A DNA stretch of 64,000 nt from assembly GCF_001606025.1 (NCBI RefSeq), contig NZ_CP014945.1, positions 2,666,001 to 2,730,000 on the forward strand. The letters run 5' to 3'. Positions 18,713 to 28,715 of this stretch are shown here, one piece after another (within the stretch, counting starts at the first letter, position 1; each line of letters starts with the position of its first letter). The notes under the pieces are model-generated. The model was not told the DNA's origin. It was given only the letters and a program-made list of their open reading frames with translations, and did no database searches. The position numbers and the translations under genes were made by a program. The DNA comes from Psychrobacter alimentarius (GTDB lineage Bacteria > Pseudomonadota > Gammaproteobacteria > Pseudomonadales > Moraxellaceae).

Positions 18713-19594
18713 CTAAGACAAAGTGGCAAAAGACTGCCATATACCCTGCTGCTCTGGGTTGAGTTTTGGCACATCACCCAAACGTCGCCATGGCATGTTA
18801 CTTCCATGAAAGTCACTACCTATAGAGGCAACCAGATTGTGTTCAGCGATACTACGGTCAACCATTTTACGGGTACTAACAGGTTCACTACTGGCAGGTA
18901 ATTCACAACCATCACCGCCAAGCTGTGCGAACTCTTCAATAAGCTTACGCACTCTTGTCGCTGAAAGTTGATAACGCGTTGGATGCGCCAGCACAGCTTT
19001 TCCACCACAAGCATGTATCAATTCAATACCATGCTCCATAGTTAGCGCTTCGATAGCGACATAGGCAGGCTTATTATCAGCCAAATATTTATCAAAGGCT
19101 TTTTGTACCGTTTTGACATGACCGTGTTCAAAGAGTACTTGACCAATGTGAGCGCGCCCTACCGCTTGTGGGTTACCACCTGCTTTATCAAGTATGGCTT
19201 GCCATAGCTCATCATAACTGACCTCTAATAACGCACTGAGCTTTTCTGTCATCTGCTGTCCACGCGATGCTCGGCTGTCTTGCAGCTGCTGCAAAGTTTT
19301 ATGCATTTTTTCGCGATCGGCAAAATCAAGCCCAAGCACATGTATGATTTTATTGGTGGATTTATTTTTACCATAACCACCAGTCAGTGTATGCTCACAG
19401 CTTATTTCAACGCCATTGATGAGTTGGATGTTGCAGGCTTTCGCCGTTTCGCTCGCCTCATCAATACCTGCCAGCGTATCATGGTCAGTCAATGCCAATA
19501 CATTGACGCCAGCCGCGTGGGCACGCTGTACCACTTCTGCTGGTGCATAGGTACCATCAGAGCAAGTACTGTGACAATGTAAATCGATTTTCAT
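18713..19594 (-). CDS. rnm: RNase AM / PHP-domain 5'-3' exoribonuclease
   Basis: A 293-residue PHP-domain phosphoesterase of the YciV/TrpH/RNase AM family, which in E. coli trims 5' ends of rRNA and degrades short RNA or releases 3',5'-bisphosphate products. Metal ligands are visible in MKIDLHCHSTCSDG (H6, H8), LALTDHDTL, ISCEHTL, AVLAHPTRY and ASIGSDFHGS. Length matches the family. In many gammaproteobacteria this gene lies next to yciB and yciI, exactly as here (divergent from yciB). Confidence 0.93.
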   Translation of the reverse strand: MKIDLHCHSTCSDGTYAPAEVVQRAHAAGVNVLALTDHDTLAGIDEASETAKACNIQLINGVEISCEHTLTGGYGKNKSTNKIIHVLGLDFADREKMHKTLQQLQDSRASRGQQMTEKLSALLEVSYDELWQAILDKAGGNPQAVGRAHIGQVLFEHGHVKTVQKAFDKYLADNKPAYVAIEALTMEHGIELIHACGGKAVLAHPTRYQLSATRVRKLIEEFAQLGGDGCELPASSEPVSTRKMVDRSIAEHNLVASIGSDFHGSNMPWRRLGDVPKLNPEQQGIWQSFATLS

Positions 19595-19783
19595 AAAGCT
19601 GACCTTAAAATTTTGAAGATAGTGTCAATCTGAGTAGAGGTTAATAATGAACATATTATCATTAAAGTACATGATAGGCGGTTAAGGCACAGCATATAAG
19701 ATGATTATAGTGTTGATTGCTTTTTTTTGGCGCAGTAGACGTGTAAACTACCCCATACGTTTTTGTCGGACATCTTATCTGTT

Positions 19784-20335
19784 ATGAAAGCCTTACTAGA
19801 CTTCATTCCTTTAATTGCTTTTTTCATTGCCGCTCGCCATAGCGGTATTTTAGCGGCAGCTGGCGCATTACTCATCGCCACTATCGTCATCTATGCTATC
19901 CATTTTGTGCGCCAAAAAGGCAAATTCGATAAGCAGCAATGGGTTGTCTTGTTACTCACCATTTTATTCTGCGGTGGTACGTTGCTCTTGCGCGACGATA
20001 TCTATCTGCGCTGGAAATCACCCATCATTAACGGTATTTTCGCTTTTACCCTCTTCGTCAGTGCCGCTATCAACAAACCTTTGATGCAGCTTGCAATGAA
20101 AGAAGTGTTTACACTCACATTGAGTGGCTGGAAAAAGCTGACCGTTGCTTGGGCTGTATTTTTCGCCTTTATGGGCGTATTACATTATATCACAGCATTT
20201 ATGATGTCAGATGAGGCGTGGATTAACTTCAAAACCTATGGCTGGATTCCGATTATGCTAGTGTTTGTCGTTGTCCAGTTTTTGGTATTGAAAAAACATC
20301 TCAACCCAGCATTGACTGACAAGACCGTCAAGTAA
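19784..20335 (+). CDS. yciB: Inner-membrane septation protein A
   Basis: A YciB/IspZ-family membrane protein with about five helices and a role in envelope integrity and septum-associated peptidoglycan synthesis. The start MKALLDFIPLIAFFIAARHS matches E. coli YciB (MKQFLDFLPLVVFF). An in-frame TTG at 19763 exists but the ATG at 19784 is better supported by this alignment. Other conserved segments are INKPLMQLAMKEVFTL, WAVFFAFMGVLHY and AWINFKTYGWI. The following gene is the YciI-like protein. Confidence 0.95.
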   Translation: MKALLDFIPLIAFFIAARHSGILAAAGALLIATIVIYAIHFVRQKGKFDKQQWVVLLLTILFCGGTLLLRDDIYLRWKSPIINGIFAFTLFVSAAINKPLMQLAMKEVFTLTLSGWKKLTVAWAVFFAFMGVLHYITAFMMSDEAWINFKTYGWIPIMLVFVVVQFLVLKKHLNPALTDKTVK

Positions 20336-20460
20336 TTATTATCTTATAATAATACGCCATTTCTAAATTCTAATAGTGACAATGATTAATCACGAATATT
20401 GATTGCAAATATTACTAAAAGAAATGGTGCTTTATTTTTATTATCTACTGAGGAAGTACT

Positions 20461-20802
20461 ATGTCCTTATTTGCCATTATTGGTCATGACGTTGCAGACA
20501 GTAGTGCGCAGCGTCAAATAACACGCGCCGAACACGTTGAGCGTTTGCAAGCACTGGGTCGCGAACAGCGCCTCATTATTGCTGGCCCAACACCCATTGA
20601 ACATGGTAAAAGCGAGATGTCAGGCAGCCTAATTATTGCTGACTTTGAATCACTCGATGCAGCAAAAAAATGGGCAGGCGCTGAGCCTTACTTGCGTGAT
20701 GGTGTCTACAGTCATGTCGATGTCAAACCGTTTGTTCAAACTCTGCCAGCCCCTAATGATACGACTGACAGTACATCATCAGTAAAGGTAACTGCATCGT
20801 GA
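20461..20802 (+). CDS. yciI: YciI-like protein
   Basis: A 113-residue small ferredoxin-like-fold protein of the YCII family. The core is YciI-like: FAIIGHDVADSSAQRQITRAEHVERLQ with the His-Asp pair thought to be catalytic in the family, then GRLLIAGP-type segment (REQRLIIAGPTPIE), and AAKKWAGAEPYLRDGVYSHV. The true activity of the family is unknown. A strong GAGGAAG site precedes the ATG. Its last four bases overlap the start of the next gene (GTGA overlap), indicating translational coupling. Confidence 0.92.
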   Translation: MSLFAIIGHDVADSSAQRQITRAEHVERLQALGREQRLIIAGPTPIEHGKSEMSGSLIIADFESLDAAKKWAGAEPYLRDGVYSHVDVKPFVQTLPAPNDTTDSTSSVKVTAS

Positions 20803-21245
20803 GTCAATGGCTACTAAACCCTCGCACTTATCTTACTGTTTATAAAACTGGTGTGACAAGCGTCATGCTATTTATGGCTGTATCAGTAAATGCTGCTCCG
20901 ACGACGAACGCTATTGATGATCCTGCGGCCGTTTCAGCATCAACGACGCCAGTGCCAACTAATCAACAAGCGATAACTGCCAGCACACCCGCCAGCACCA
21001 ATAATACGTTGTTAGCCGCGCAGCTACAGCCGTCTACCCAAGCGCTTTCTGATGCCAATCAAGAGCTTTTGAGCCGTAATGCCCAGCTTCAGCGCGAAGT
21101 GAATGACTTGCAGACGCAAGTCAATGTTTTGGTTTATGAGAGCAAAGGACAACTGTTTTTATATGGTGCCTTTACCGTCTTGATCAGCTTATTGGTTGGT
21201 ATTTTCGTCTCTTGGCTGGTATTTGTACGCCGTGACCGTTGGTAG
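20799..21245 (+). CDS. Signal-peptide, coiled-coil, single-helix membrane protein
   Basis: A 148-residue protein starting at GTG overlapping the yciI stop. It has a signal-like hydrophobic segment (VTSVMLFMAVSVNAA, residues about 19-33), a Thr/Ala/Ser-rich linker, a short coiled coil (NQELLSRNAQLQREVNDLQT), then a C-terminal membrane helix (LFLYGAFTVLISLLVGIFVSWLVF) and a basic tail RRDRW. The coiled-coil plus terminal helix is reminiscent of the C-terminal part of YgiM-type SH3 proteins, but there is no SH3 domain. I cannot assign a function. Confidence 0.75.
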   Translation: MSQWLLNPRTYLTVYKTGVTSVMLFMAVSVNAAPTTNAIDDPAAVSASTTPVPTNQQAITASTPASTNNTLLAAQLQPSTQALSDANQELLSRNAQLQREVNDLQTQVNVLVYESKGQLFLYGAFTVLISLLVGIFVSWLVFVRRDRW

Positions 21246-21361
21246 TCCTGATTGCTTGTGATATAGATCGCTTTTAATCGAACAACCGACACACGAGAAC
21301 CTGCCACTTTATAAAACGTACTCTTCTTTTTCAAACGCCTCATGCTGCTAAGAAACTTGCC

Positions 21362-23425
21362 ATGTCTACTACTCAAACTGATGAAACATTGAGCGTCATT
21401 ACGCCAGCCAACATCGACTGGCAAACGGATGATACGGGCAATAAGGTGCCTGTATCAGGTGAGTTTGGGGATGTGTACTTCTCACATGCAGATGGTCTGG
21501 CAGAAACGCGTCACGTATTTTTGGCGCACAACCAATTACCAGAACGATTATCAAAACTTGCGCCGCAGCAAAGTTTTACGATAGCCGAACTGGGTTTTGG
21601 GACAGGGCTAAATCTGTTGGCAACTTGGCTGCTTTGGCGTCATCTACGCGATACACACCCACAGTTAGCCACTGCTCGCCTGCACTTTATCACGACTGAA
21701 AAATACCCCATACCCATTACAGACCTGACAAAAATACTCGCTTTATGGGGACAGCGCGCGCCCGAGCTAACAGAACTGATTACGCCATTTCTAGACGCTT
21801 ATCCGCCCCTTGTTGCAGGCTGTCATCGTTTGAATTTTTTTACTGATAATCTGACTGTCGATATGTGGTTTGGTGATGCAGCTACCAGCTTAACTAAGCT
21901 ATCTTCTGATAAATCAATTGAGCCTACGCCCTTTGTGGATGCTTGGTTTTTGGATGGGTTTGCCCCTTCTTGTAACAGCACGCTATGGGCTGAGAACATC
22001 TTTGCGCAAGTACAACGTTTATCGCGTCCAAGCACAACTGCTGCGACTTATAGCTGCGCAGGCGTGGTCAAGCGTGCCCTACGTGCGTCTGGTTTTGAAA
22101 TTAGCAAGGTAAAAGGGTTTGGTCGAAAGCGTGAAATGCTCACAGCAATCATGACGAACGCTGCATGTTCAGAGAGTAATGCCATCAAATCAGATATAGC
22201 GTGTGATGCCATAGAAGTTGATATTAGTGATAACGTCATTCTATCTGAGTCTCACAGCGTTGTCATTGGGGCTGGTGTCTCAGGATTATTCGTCGCTTGG
22301 TCTCTAGCCAATCGCGGCATTCAAGTCACGCTAGTAGATAAGTCTGCGCCTTTAGCAGGCGCATCAGGCAACCCTCGTGCCTTACTTGCGCCCAAAATGA
22401 CACCCATTCATCATGTCGATGAGCATCTGCACACCATCGGTTATCTCTACAGCAGTAGAGTATACCGACAGTTTAATGACATGGCCCAATCAGAAAGCAT
22501 ATCGTCCGTAATTGAATCGACGGGCGCTCTTGATTTGCTTATGAAAGCCAATATCGGCACAGAGCAAATCGCCGATTATCCTGACGATATGGCAACGACG
22601 TTATCACCTGAAGCAGCGCGAAATTTCAGTGGCTTAAAAGAACAGAATTTGGCGACAAACTTGTATTTACCACACGCAGGTTTGGTCAATCCACAAACCT
22701 TAAAGCAGATTATATTGTTGCATCCGCTCATCCGCTTTCAGCAGCTGACTGTCGATAGTGTTAATGAAACAGAAACTCAGGTCTCGATTCAAGGACACAA
22801 TAAAGACAACGCTGCCCTTACAATCGACGCTGATAACGTCGTGATTTGCGCCGCTTTTGAGAGTCATGACATCGACAAGCGTATTTTTGATTGCCGCAAG
22901 ATTCGTGGGCAGCTCTCTTGGTTTACACCTACGAGAGAACAACTCACTCACTTACCCAAAATACCGCTCAAATACAGTGGTTACTGTACGTTATTTACCG
23001 CGCAAACGAACGACGATTCATTCGATAATGAGGCAGCTCACCAGCCTCAGTTTTTATTGGGTGCCAGCTTTATACGTAATGATATCGATACTCATATTCG
23101 TCATGAAGAGCACCAGATTAGCCGCGACAAGCTCGTTACCGCTATACCTGAGATGAGCACTATCATTCCGACAGATACCCGTTTATGGCAAGGGCGCGCG
23201 GGCGTTCGTACGCAAACGCCTGATTATCATCCGATTGTCGGACGATTGAGTGATAGTAAGCGTATGTGGGTCATGAGTGCGATGGGCGCAAAAGGTTATG
23301 CCTTGGCACCCATCTGTGCCGATGCACTGGTAGATATGATGACAGGCACGTTTGCCCCTTTATCAGAAGCCATGCTTGCGCGGCTTTTACCAACCCGTGT
23401 CCGTTTGCAGACGCCGCTCGTTTAG
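21362..23425 (+). CDS. mnmC: Bifunctional tRNA mnm5s2U34 enzyme MnmC
   Basis: MnmC completes 5-methylaminomethyl-2-thiouridine at the wobble base of tRNAs. The N-terminal methyltransferase (MnmC2) shows [18 protein letters not shown] near residue 72 and [11 protein letters not shown] near 197. The C-terminal FAD-dependent oxidase (MnmC1) begins at about 298 with [20 protein letters not shown] and has [13 protein letters not shown] and the closing [13 protein letters not shown]. At 687 residues it is a full two-domain protein. Only a weak ribosome site is visible before the ATG. Confidence 0.97.
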   Translation: MSTTQTDETLSVITPANIDWQTDDTGNKVPVSGEFGDVYFSHADGLAETRHVFLAHNQLPERLSKLAPQQSFTIAELGFGTGLNLLATWLLWRHLRDTHPQLATARLHFITTEKYPIPITDLTKILALWGQRAPELTELITPFLDAYPPLVAGCHRLNFFTDNLTVDMWFGDAATSLTKLSSDKSIEPTPFVDAWFLDGFAPSCNSTLWAENIFAQVQRLSRPSTTAATYSCAGVVKRALRASGFEISKVKGFGRKREMLTAIMTNAACSESNAIKSDIACDAIEVDISDNVILSESHSVVIGAGVSGLFVAWSLANRGIQVTLVDKSAPLAGASGNPRALLAPKMTPIHHVDEHLHTIGYLYSSRVYRQFNDMAQSESISSVIESTGALDLLMKANIGTEQIADYPDDMATTLSPEAARNFSGLKEQNLATNLYLPHAGLVNPQTLKQIILLHPLIRFQQLTVDSVNETETQVSIQGHNKDNAALTIDADNVVICAAFESHDIDKRIFDCRKIRGQLSWFTPTREQLTHLPKIPLKYSGYCTLFTAQTNDDSFDNEAAHQPQFLLGASFIRNDIDTHIRHEEHQISRDKLVTAIPEMSTIIPTDTRLWQGRAGVRTQTPDYHPIVGRLSDSKRMWVMSAMGAKGYALAPICADALVDMMTGTFAPLSEAMLARLLPTRVRLQTPLV

Positions 23426-23509
23426 ATTGATTTGAGTCATCGCTTTCAACCATGGTGACTATCTTGTAATATTCATTATAAAGCCGATGCTAATAATGAG
23501 AAACACTAC

Positions 23510-23935
23510 ATGCCCTACCATCAAACCACCCTTACTTTGCCTGCCCATGCACGCGGTATTCATATCATTACGCCAATGATTGAACAAGCAATTGACACGT
23601 TAATACCTGAGACTGCCAGCGCTGGTTTGGTGCATCTGTTTTTACAGCACACCTCAGCCAGTCTTGCTATTAATGAAAATGCAGATCCTGATGTCAGACT
23701 AGATACCGAGGACTGGCTACACAAAATCGCGCCAGCTGATCAGCCAGAGTATCGCCACACGTTAGAGGGATCAGATGACCTGCCAGCTCATTTCAAAAGC
23801 ATGATGCTTGGCGTCAGTTTAACAGTGCCACTTATCAATGGCAGATTGGGTTTGGGCATGTGGCAAGGCATTTATTTATGCGAGCATAGAAATGATGGTG
23901 GCAAGCGAAGACTGGTCATTACTATCAATACCTAA
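23510..23935 (+). CDS. yjbQ: YjbQ/UPF0047 family protein
   Basis: A 141-residue UPF0047 (YjbQ) protein, a trimeric fold with a conserved His/Asp site; members can have weak thiamine-phosphate synthase activity, but the physiological role is unsettled. Family signatures are LFLQHTSASLAINENADPDV (residues about 45-64), DTEDWLHK, EGSDDLPAHFKSMMLG and WQGIYLCEHRN. It is the second gene of a rightward run after mnmC. Confidence 0.93.
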   Translation: MPYHQTTLTLPAHARGIHIITPMIEQAIDTLIPETASAGLVHLFLQHTSASLAINENADPDVRLDTEDWLHKIAPADQPEYRHTLEGSDDLPAHFKSMMLGVSLTVPLINGRLGLGMWQGIYLCEHRNDGGKRRLVITINT

Positions 23936-24018
23936 TAAGATATATCCAGATTCAATAGATGGCCAAACGCCATTTATCTCATTATTCTCATAAAGCACTC
24001 AATGGACAACACATTATC

Positions 24019-24645
24019 ATGACTATTCATGCTTCCAATACCTCAAAACTCAAACGTTACTATCAGATAGTACCTGCGGTTTTTTTAAGTGCACTAATCC
24101 TCACAGCCTGCCAAAAAACACCAGAGCCTGAAGCGGTTGATGAGACGCCAGTAGAAACAAAAGATCAAACAACACCTGTGACGACCAATATCAATGTCGC
24201 TGATCCTAACGATAACAATGTAAATGAGGATACTACTTCGTCAGCAGACTCAGAGCGCGATGTCAGCCTAACCCAATTAGAAGACAATCTTGAGACTACG
24301 GATACTTCACCAACGAATGCAAGCGCATCACCAAGCCCTGAACAAGCAATCAAAGGCGCACAAATTACTGATGTGCGCTATAAAAGTGCTGCAGGAGAGT
24401 CTTTATCTGTCGTATTTGAGACGTCAGCGGCAGGCTTGCTCAACGCCATTGTTACTCTACCCAACAAACCAAAAATGACACTCACAGCACCTGAAGGTCA
24501 AGGCAACAATCCTACCTATCGCTCAAGCGATGGCGATATTCAGCTGGTCAGTCACGCAGGTGGTGGCACGATTGACCTCATTCGAAACGATAAAATTACA
24601 AGTTTTGATGCTGTCAGCGCTGATGCTGAAGTTGTTGCGGAATGA
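24019..24645 (+). CDS. Hypothetical lipoprotein
   Basis: A predicted lipoprotein of about 208 residues. A hydrophobic signal (IVPAVFLSALILTAC) gives a lipobox LTAC. An acidic, Thr/Asp/Glu-rich spacer (residues about 35-120) follows, then a compact C-terminal domain (ITDVRYKSAAGESLSVVFET...GNNPTYRSSDGDIQLVSHAGGG) that resembles MliC/DUF-type small beta domains but is not assigned with confidence. The frame is open from an ATG at 23959; I use the ATG at 24019 because it gives a normal-length signal peptide, though neither start has a strong ribosome site. Confidence 0.72.
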   Translation: MTIHASNTSKLKRYYQIVPAVFLSALILTACQKTPEPEAVDETPVETKDQTTPVTTNINVADPNDNNVNEDTTSSADSERDVSLTQLEDNLETTDTSPTNASASPSPEQAIKGAQITDVRYKSAAGESLSVVFETSAAGLLNAIVTLPNKPKMTLTAPEGQGNNPTYRSSDGDIQLVSHAGGGTIDLIRNDKITSFDAVSADAEVVAE

Positions 24646-24696
24646 TATGAATAAAACGATTTGGTGCCAACTCTTAGGCAGTCCAATTACTATGTA

Positions 24697-24731
24697 AAAA
24701 GGCAGCACACGTCGATAACGTGGCTGCCTTT
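24697..24731. terminator. Bidirectional terminator between convergent genes
   Basis: AAAAGGCAGC-A-CACGT-CGATA-ACGTG-GCTGCCTTT is a long near-perfect stem bounded by A-run and T-run, placed between the rightward lipoprotein gene and the leftward DUF4112 gene. Confidence 0.9.
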
Positions 24732-24775
24732 GCTATGGTTTTGTGTGGGATGAGCTGACACAGCCTCATTTACGA

Positions 24776-25435
24776 TTAACCAAATCCAGTAGTCGTTCCA
24801 AATAGACCAACAAGCCAGCTGATACCTGCCCACAGACCCCAGCCGATCGTCACAATAAATATGAGTCCAAGAATATCTGGGATATGCAAGTACAGCCATG
24901 CAATGAATGGATTGCGCCAAAAGCCAGCTTGCTGCTGTTTGTCTTCTAACGACTGATGCAAAAACGGTCGATCCATATGCATCACATCCGTAATGCCATA
25001 CTCATCTTGTAGATGCTGATGGACGATGTCCAAGGTTTTACGACTAGGGCGAATGAAGATATCTAATAACGTGCCAATGCCAGGCACAATGCCAACGACC
25101 ATATCGATAAGTGCCAACTTAACAGCAGGGGTCATTTTGTGGGCAGGCACACCTAACTGACGACCCAGTATAAACGCATAACTGGTCAGCGCCAATCCTG
25201 CCAAATCACCTGCCAGCGGAATGGTTGAAAGCGCAGAATCAGCCCCAATCCCTTGCTTGGTAAAAGGCACACGTATTAGCGAATCCATGATATTGGCAAA
25301 CTTTGCCAGCTTACGTTCAGTTTCGATGACTTGTTGACGTGTCAATCCTTGCGCCGCTAACTTTGCTTCATAATCAGCAGTAGACATGCCTGCGCTCGGC
25401 ACTCTTGTCCTCTTTAGCTTTGAGAATCTATCCAT
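24776..25435 (-). CDS. DUF4112 membrane protein
   Basis: A 219-residue protein of the DUF4112 family (unknown function). Typical segments are LAKFANIMDSLIRVPFT, IPLAGDLAGLALTSYAF and MVVGIVPGIGTLLDIFIRPSRKT, with two hydrophobic stretches there and one near the C-terminus (ILGLIFIVTIGWGLWAGISW). The start codon lies in the last copy of a 19-bp tandem triplication; in the single-copy ancestral state its ATG would have overlapped the ubiA stop. No Shine-Dalgarno is seen, which fits translation coupled to ubiA. Confidence 0.85.
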   Translation of the reverse strand: MDRFSKLKRTRVPSAGMSTADYEAKLAAQGLTRQQVIETERKLAKFANIMDSLIRVPFTKQGIGADSALSTIPLAGDLAGLALTSYAFILGRQLGVPAHKMTPAVKLALIDMVVGIVPGIGTLLDIFIRPSRKTLDIVHQHLQDEYGITDVMHMDRPFLHQSLEDKQQQAGFWRNPFIAWLYLHIPDILGLIFIVTIGWGLWAGISWLVGLFGTTTGFG

Positions 25436-25474
25436 TATTTGAGAATCTATCCATTATTTGAGAATCTATCCATT
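25422..25474. repeat. 19-bp tandem repeat, three copies, at ubiA/DUF4112 junction
   Basis: On the + strand the unit GAGAATCTATCCATTATTT occurs at 25422-25440, 25441-25459 and, ending in CATTAAA, 25460-25474. On the coding (minus) strand each copy reads AATGGATAGATTCTC, containing both the ubiA stop (AAT-GGA-TAG) and the DUF4112 start (ATG-GAT-AGA). The unit is not a multiple of three, so the first two ATGs open 8-codon reading frames (MDRFSNNG). Confidence 0.95.
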
Positions 25475-26404
25475 AAAGGTGGTCCACATGCAGGCAATAG
25501 CGATGATTGCAAAAGCATAACGGCCTATCCAAATATTGGCCAAGAACGCCTTAAAACATAGGAGCGGTTGACGACTCGCACAAGCACTATTCTGCTTAGC
25601 AAACATCATTGCTATCAATCCCAAGCCAAATATTGGAATCATGCTCAAGCTGGTTGGCTCAAAGTAATGCCACAATACTGCCCCCATGATGAGCAAAAAC
25701 AACATCTGTAAGATAGAGATGATAATCACATCATAACGACCAAATAGTATCGCCGTCGATTTGATGCCGATTTTTAAATCATCATCGCGGTCGGCCATTG
25801 CATATTGAGTGTCATACGCCACTGTCCAGCACATATAAGCAAAGAATAATAACCAGCACCAAATATCTGGCGCGCCTTGTACTGCCACGTATGCCATTGG
25901 TATCGCCCACCCAAACGCCGCTGCCAAAAACACTTGTGGCAACTGCGTATAGCGTTTCATAAAGGGATAAATAAAAGCCAGTATGATCGCACCAAAGGAC
26001 CAATAAAACACTTCAATAGGCAAAAACAACAACAGACTGACACTTAGGATAACCAACACCAAAAAGGCAGCAATGGCTTCTTTTGCAGACAAACGACCAT
26101 CGGCTAGTGGTCGATTTTTTGTGCGCGTCACATGACCATCAACTTTGCGATCAGCAAAATCATTAATGGCACAGCCTGCTGCTCGCATGAATACTGCACC
26201 TAGCGCAAATAATATAAAGATTTTAAGCGTGGGCAGGCCTGCTGGCATCGCTTGCTGCTGCGCTTTACCCATTGCCGCTAGCATGACTCCCCATAGCGTT
26301 GGCCACAGCAATAGCTCAATACCAACAGGTTTATCAAAACGTGTCAGTTGCATATAAGCATAGAGCTTGTCGGTAAGCGTCATAGATGAAGGGTCTTGTA
26401 TCAT
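25466..26404 (-). CDS. ubiA: 4-hydroxybenzoate octaprenyltransferase
   Basis: UbiA prenylates 4-hydroxybenzoate in ubiquinone synthesis and is an inner-membrane protein with about nine helices. The first Asp-rich motif is [20 protein letters not shown] (residues about 77-96); the second is [13 protein letters not shown] near 192-204. Length (312) fits the family. It is the head of a leftward set with DUF4112 behind it and a small membrane protein 13 bp upstream. Its stop lies inside the tandem repeat. Confidence 0.97.
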   Translation of the reverse strand: MIQDPSSMTLTDKLYAYMQLTRFDKPVGIELLLWPTLWGVMLAAMGKAQQQAMPAGLPTLKIFILFALGAVFMRAAGCAINDFADRKVDGHVTRTKNRPLADGRLSAKEAIAAFLVLVILSVSLLLFLPIEVFYWSFGAIILAFIYPFMKRYTQLPQVFLAAAFGWAIPMAYVAVQGAPDIWCWLLFFAYMCWTVAYDTQYAMADRDDDLKIGIKSTAILFGRYDVIIISILQMLFLLIMGAVLWHYFEPTSLSMIPIFGLGLIAMMFAKQNSACASRQPLLCFKAFLANIWIGRYAFAIIAIACMWTTFNG

Positions 26405-26417
26405 TGTGTGATGGTCC

Positions 26418-26657
26418 CTATATTTTCTGCCATAAGCGATTTGCTTCTATCAGTGATATTTCAGGATATTGTTTGCGCAATGATTTGATGGCGGCAATTT
26501 TTTCTTTTTTGGCGGCTTGTTGACGCAAAAATGCCAGTTGCTCTTGCGGATTACTCAGCGCTTTTAAACGCGCTTCTAACCGAAGAATTCGAGTACGCAG
26601 CATAATATTGATGATTAATAAAACGGCACCCATCACCCAAATAATCAGCGCTGACAT
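26418..26657 (-). CDS. Small membrane protein with coiled coil and L7/L12-like tail
   Basis: A 79-residue protein: one N-terminal membrane helix ([18 protein letters not shown]), a charged coiled-coil segment ([20 protein letters not shown]), then [24 protein letters not shown]. The last part resembles the helix pair of the ribosomal L7/L12 C-terminal domain (pattern KIaaIKxxRxxtglsLxEAkxl). Function unknown. It sits between rsmJ and ubiA with short gaps, so is probably co-transcribed. Confidence 0.75.
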   Translation of the reverse strand: MSALIIWVMGAVLLIINIMLRTRILRLEARLKALSNPQEQLAFLRQQAAKKEKIAAIKSLRKQYPEISLIEANRLWQKI

Positions 26658-26682
26658 GTCCTGCTCCTATACGAAACGGCTA

Positions 26683-27573
26683 TTAGACAAAATAGCCATC
26701 AAAACGCACCGCTTCGTTATGCCAGCACTCACTTGGCGGCTGGTGAGCAAGTTGCGGTGCAAACTGGGGACGCTTGACGACCACTCGACCCGATGTTTGC
26801 TCATGATGACCGACTACAGCGAGCGCATTTTGTAGCAACTGCTGCTCCTCCTCTGAGGTCGGTGGAAGAGCAAGTTGATGCAAGGCTTGCATGTGTTTGC
26901 CAACTTTAGCGCCCTTTCCTGTCTTGCTATCTTGATAGCTGTCTTCTGGAAACATAGGATCTAAATATACCACATCGACTGCCCGATTACTCTCAGAGAT
27001 GGGCGAGCTGTTCACACTTGCAAAATAACTGAGGGCATCGGTATTTATAATCTGCAAACGTGACATAAGTTTTTGCCAGTTTGCTACTTTACTCATGCGC
27101 TGCTGCTCTACTAACAGTAGCAACGCCATCAATGGTTGCTGCTCAAGCATCACCACTTGCGCACCCATACTGGCCAATATCAAACTGTCGTGTCCAAAAC
27201 CAGCAGTGGCATCAATGACCCTGCTATCCGAGGTGATTTTGACGGCTTGCAACAATAATTCTGATTTGCGACCAGCGCTTACCACCCGCCTTTGTAGTTT
27301 ATCCCATTCAGGTGCCACGCTTAGCCCATTACTTAGCCATGACAATGCGTTTTTGTCATCCAGTAGTAGTATGGGCTGAGTCGATATCTGACTCAATTGC
27401 TGACGGCGTTTTTGAGTCAGTTTTTCTATAGACTGCTCAGTCTCTAGAAGGATGGGTAATTTATGCTCTGCTATCAGGGCTTTGAGACTTTCAATTTGTA
27501 CTTGCTGCGAGTCGTTGACGTAGACAAGTTGGCAGCGCATAAAGGCGCGTGATTCTGGTTGTACACGGGTCAT
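26683..27573 (-). CDS. rsmJ: 16S rRNA (guanine-1516-N2)-methyltransferase
   Basis: RsmJ methylates G1516 of 16S rRNA using SAM. The SAM motif is VIDATAGFGHDSLILASMG (about residues 117-135) and the catalytic motif VVYLDPMFPEDSYQDSKTGKG is diagnostic of RsmJ/YhiQ. The frame is open from a GTG at 27609, but GAGGTG stands eight bases before the ATG at 27571-27573, which I prefer. It is upstream of the small membrane protein and ubiA on the same strand. Confidence 0.95.
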   Translation of the reverse strand: MTRVQPESRAFMRCQLVYVNDSQQVQIESLKALIAEHKLPILLETEQSIEKLTQKRRQQLSQISTQPILLLDDKNALSWLSNGLSVAPEWDKLQRRVVSAGRKSELLLQAVKITSDSRVIDATAGFGHDSLILASMGAQVVMLEQQPLMALLLLVEQQRMSKVANWQKLMSRLQIINTDALSYFASVNSSPISESNRAVDVVYLDPMFPEDSYQDSKTGKGAKVGKHMQALHQLALPPTSEEEQQLLQNALAVVGHHEQTSGRVVVKRPQFAPQLAHQPPSECWHNEAVRFDGYFV

Positions 27574-27782
27574 GATAGCCACCTCTTTTGCGACAGACAA
27601 TAAAAACACTCAAAAAAACAGTGCCACTGGCGTCAATCTTCATTGCATCTAAAGCGCAAAACACGCCATGAGCAAAGAAAATTCATACCAGTAGCACGTT
27701 GTTATTCATATGGCTACGATTCACACATCAAATTTATTTCACATGAATCATAGAAAAATGAGATGATAAAAATGCTGACAAT

Positions 27783-28625
27783 CTAACCTGTCATTTGATA
27801 CCCAAATCCCCAAGCGGCGATTAAGACGATCACACCCGTGATAATGCGTAACCACGCAAAAACGGTAAAATCACGACGACTCACCCAAGCAACCAATAAG
27901 CGAATACATAATAGTGCGACCACAAAAGATACTATCGTTCCTATCGCTAACACTGTCCAATCTTCACTACTGCTCAGCACGTCGCCATGCTTAAGTAAGT
28001 CTAGTAGCGCGGCACCGACAATGACAGGTATACCTAAAAAGAAAGAAAATTCTGCGGACGCCTTGCGTGATACGCCAAGCCATAGAGCACCAATAATAGT
28101 GGAGCCTGAGCGCGACGTGCCTGGTATTAAGGCAATACATTGAAACAAACCGATAAGCAGCGCTGTTTTTAAACTGACATCTTCCGCTTCTTGCGCAATG
28201 ATTTTTTTAGGACGTTTCTCAACATAAAATATCAATAGCCCACCAAGAATGAGCATGATGGCGACCACAATCGGATTGAATAAATAGGTTTTGATCTCAT
28301 CAGCAAAGGTGAAGCCTACGATCATGACGGGAATAGTCGCTACAATTAAGCTAAGCCCCAGCTGTCTTGGATTGGCCATGCCTTCTGCTTTGCCAGTCAA
28401 CAAACCCATGAGCGCCTGCCACAATCTACCCCAGTAATCATAGATAACCGCCAATATAGCGCCAAGCTGCACCACAACGACAAACAGATCCACTTTTTCT
28501 TTGGTCCAAAATCCCATCACATCTGCCGATAGAATCAAATAGCCTGTACTTGAGATGGGTAAAAACTCAGTGATACCTTCAACGATACCCATGATGACAG
28601 CTTGAAGTAATAAAATAATATCCAC
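27783..28625 (-). CDS. uppP: Undecaprenyl-diphosphatase
   Basis: UppP (BacA) dephosphorylates undecaprenyl diphosphate to recycle the lipid carrier for peptidoglycan; overexpression gives bacitracin tolerance in known members. Signatures are GIVEGITEFLPISSTGYLIL near the N-terminus and PGTSRSGSTIIGALWLGVSR in the middle, with about eight membrane helices. An in-frame TTG lies at 28643, but a GTG at 28623-28625 has AGGA eight bases upstream and yields MDIILLLQAVIMG, which matches family N-termini better. Confidence 0.96.
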   Translation of the reverse strand: MDIILLLQAVIMGIVEGITEFLPISSTGYLILSADVMGFWTKEKVDLFVVVVQLGAILAVIYDYWGRLWQALMGLLTGKAEGMANPRQLGLSLIVATIPVMIVGFTFADEIKTYLFNPIVVAIMLILGGLLIFYVEKRPKKIIAQEAEDVSLKTALLIGLFQCIALIPGTSRSGSTIIGALWLGVSRKASAEFSFFLGIPVIVGAALLDLLKHGDVLSSSEDWTVLAIGTIVSFVVALLCIRLLVAWVSRRDFTVFAWLRIITGVIVLIAAWGFGYQMTG

Positions 28626-28715
28626 GATGGCTTTCCTAGACAAAGATATACCGATTGTTCAGTATAGTTTTTAGTATGTTCTAATATTTTTGAGGGGCAA
28701 CGACGATGACAATGA

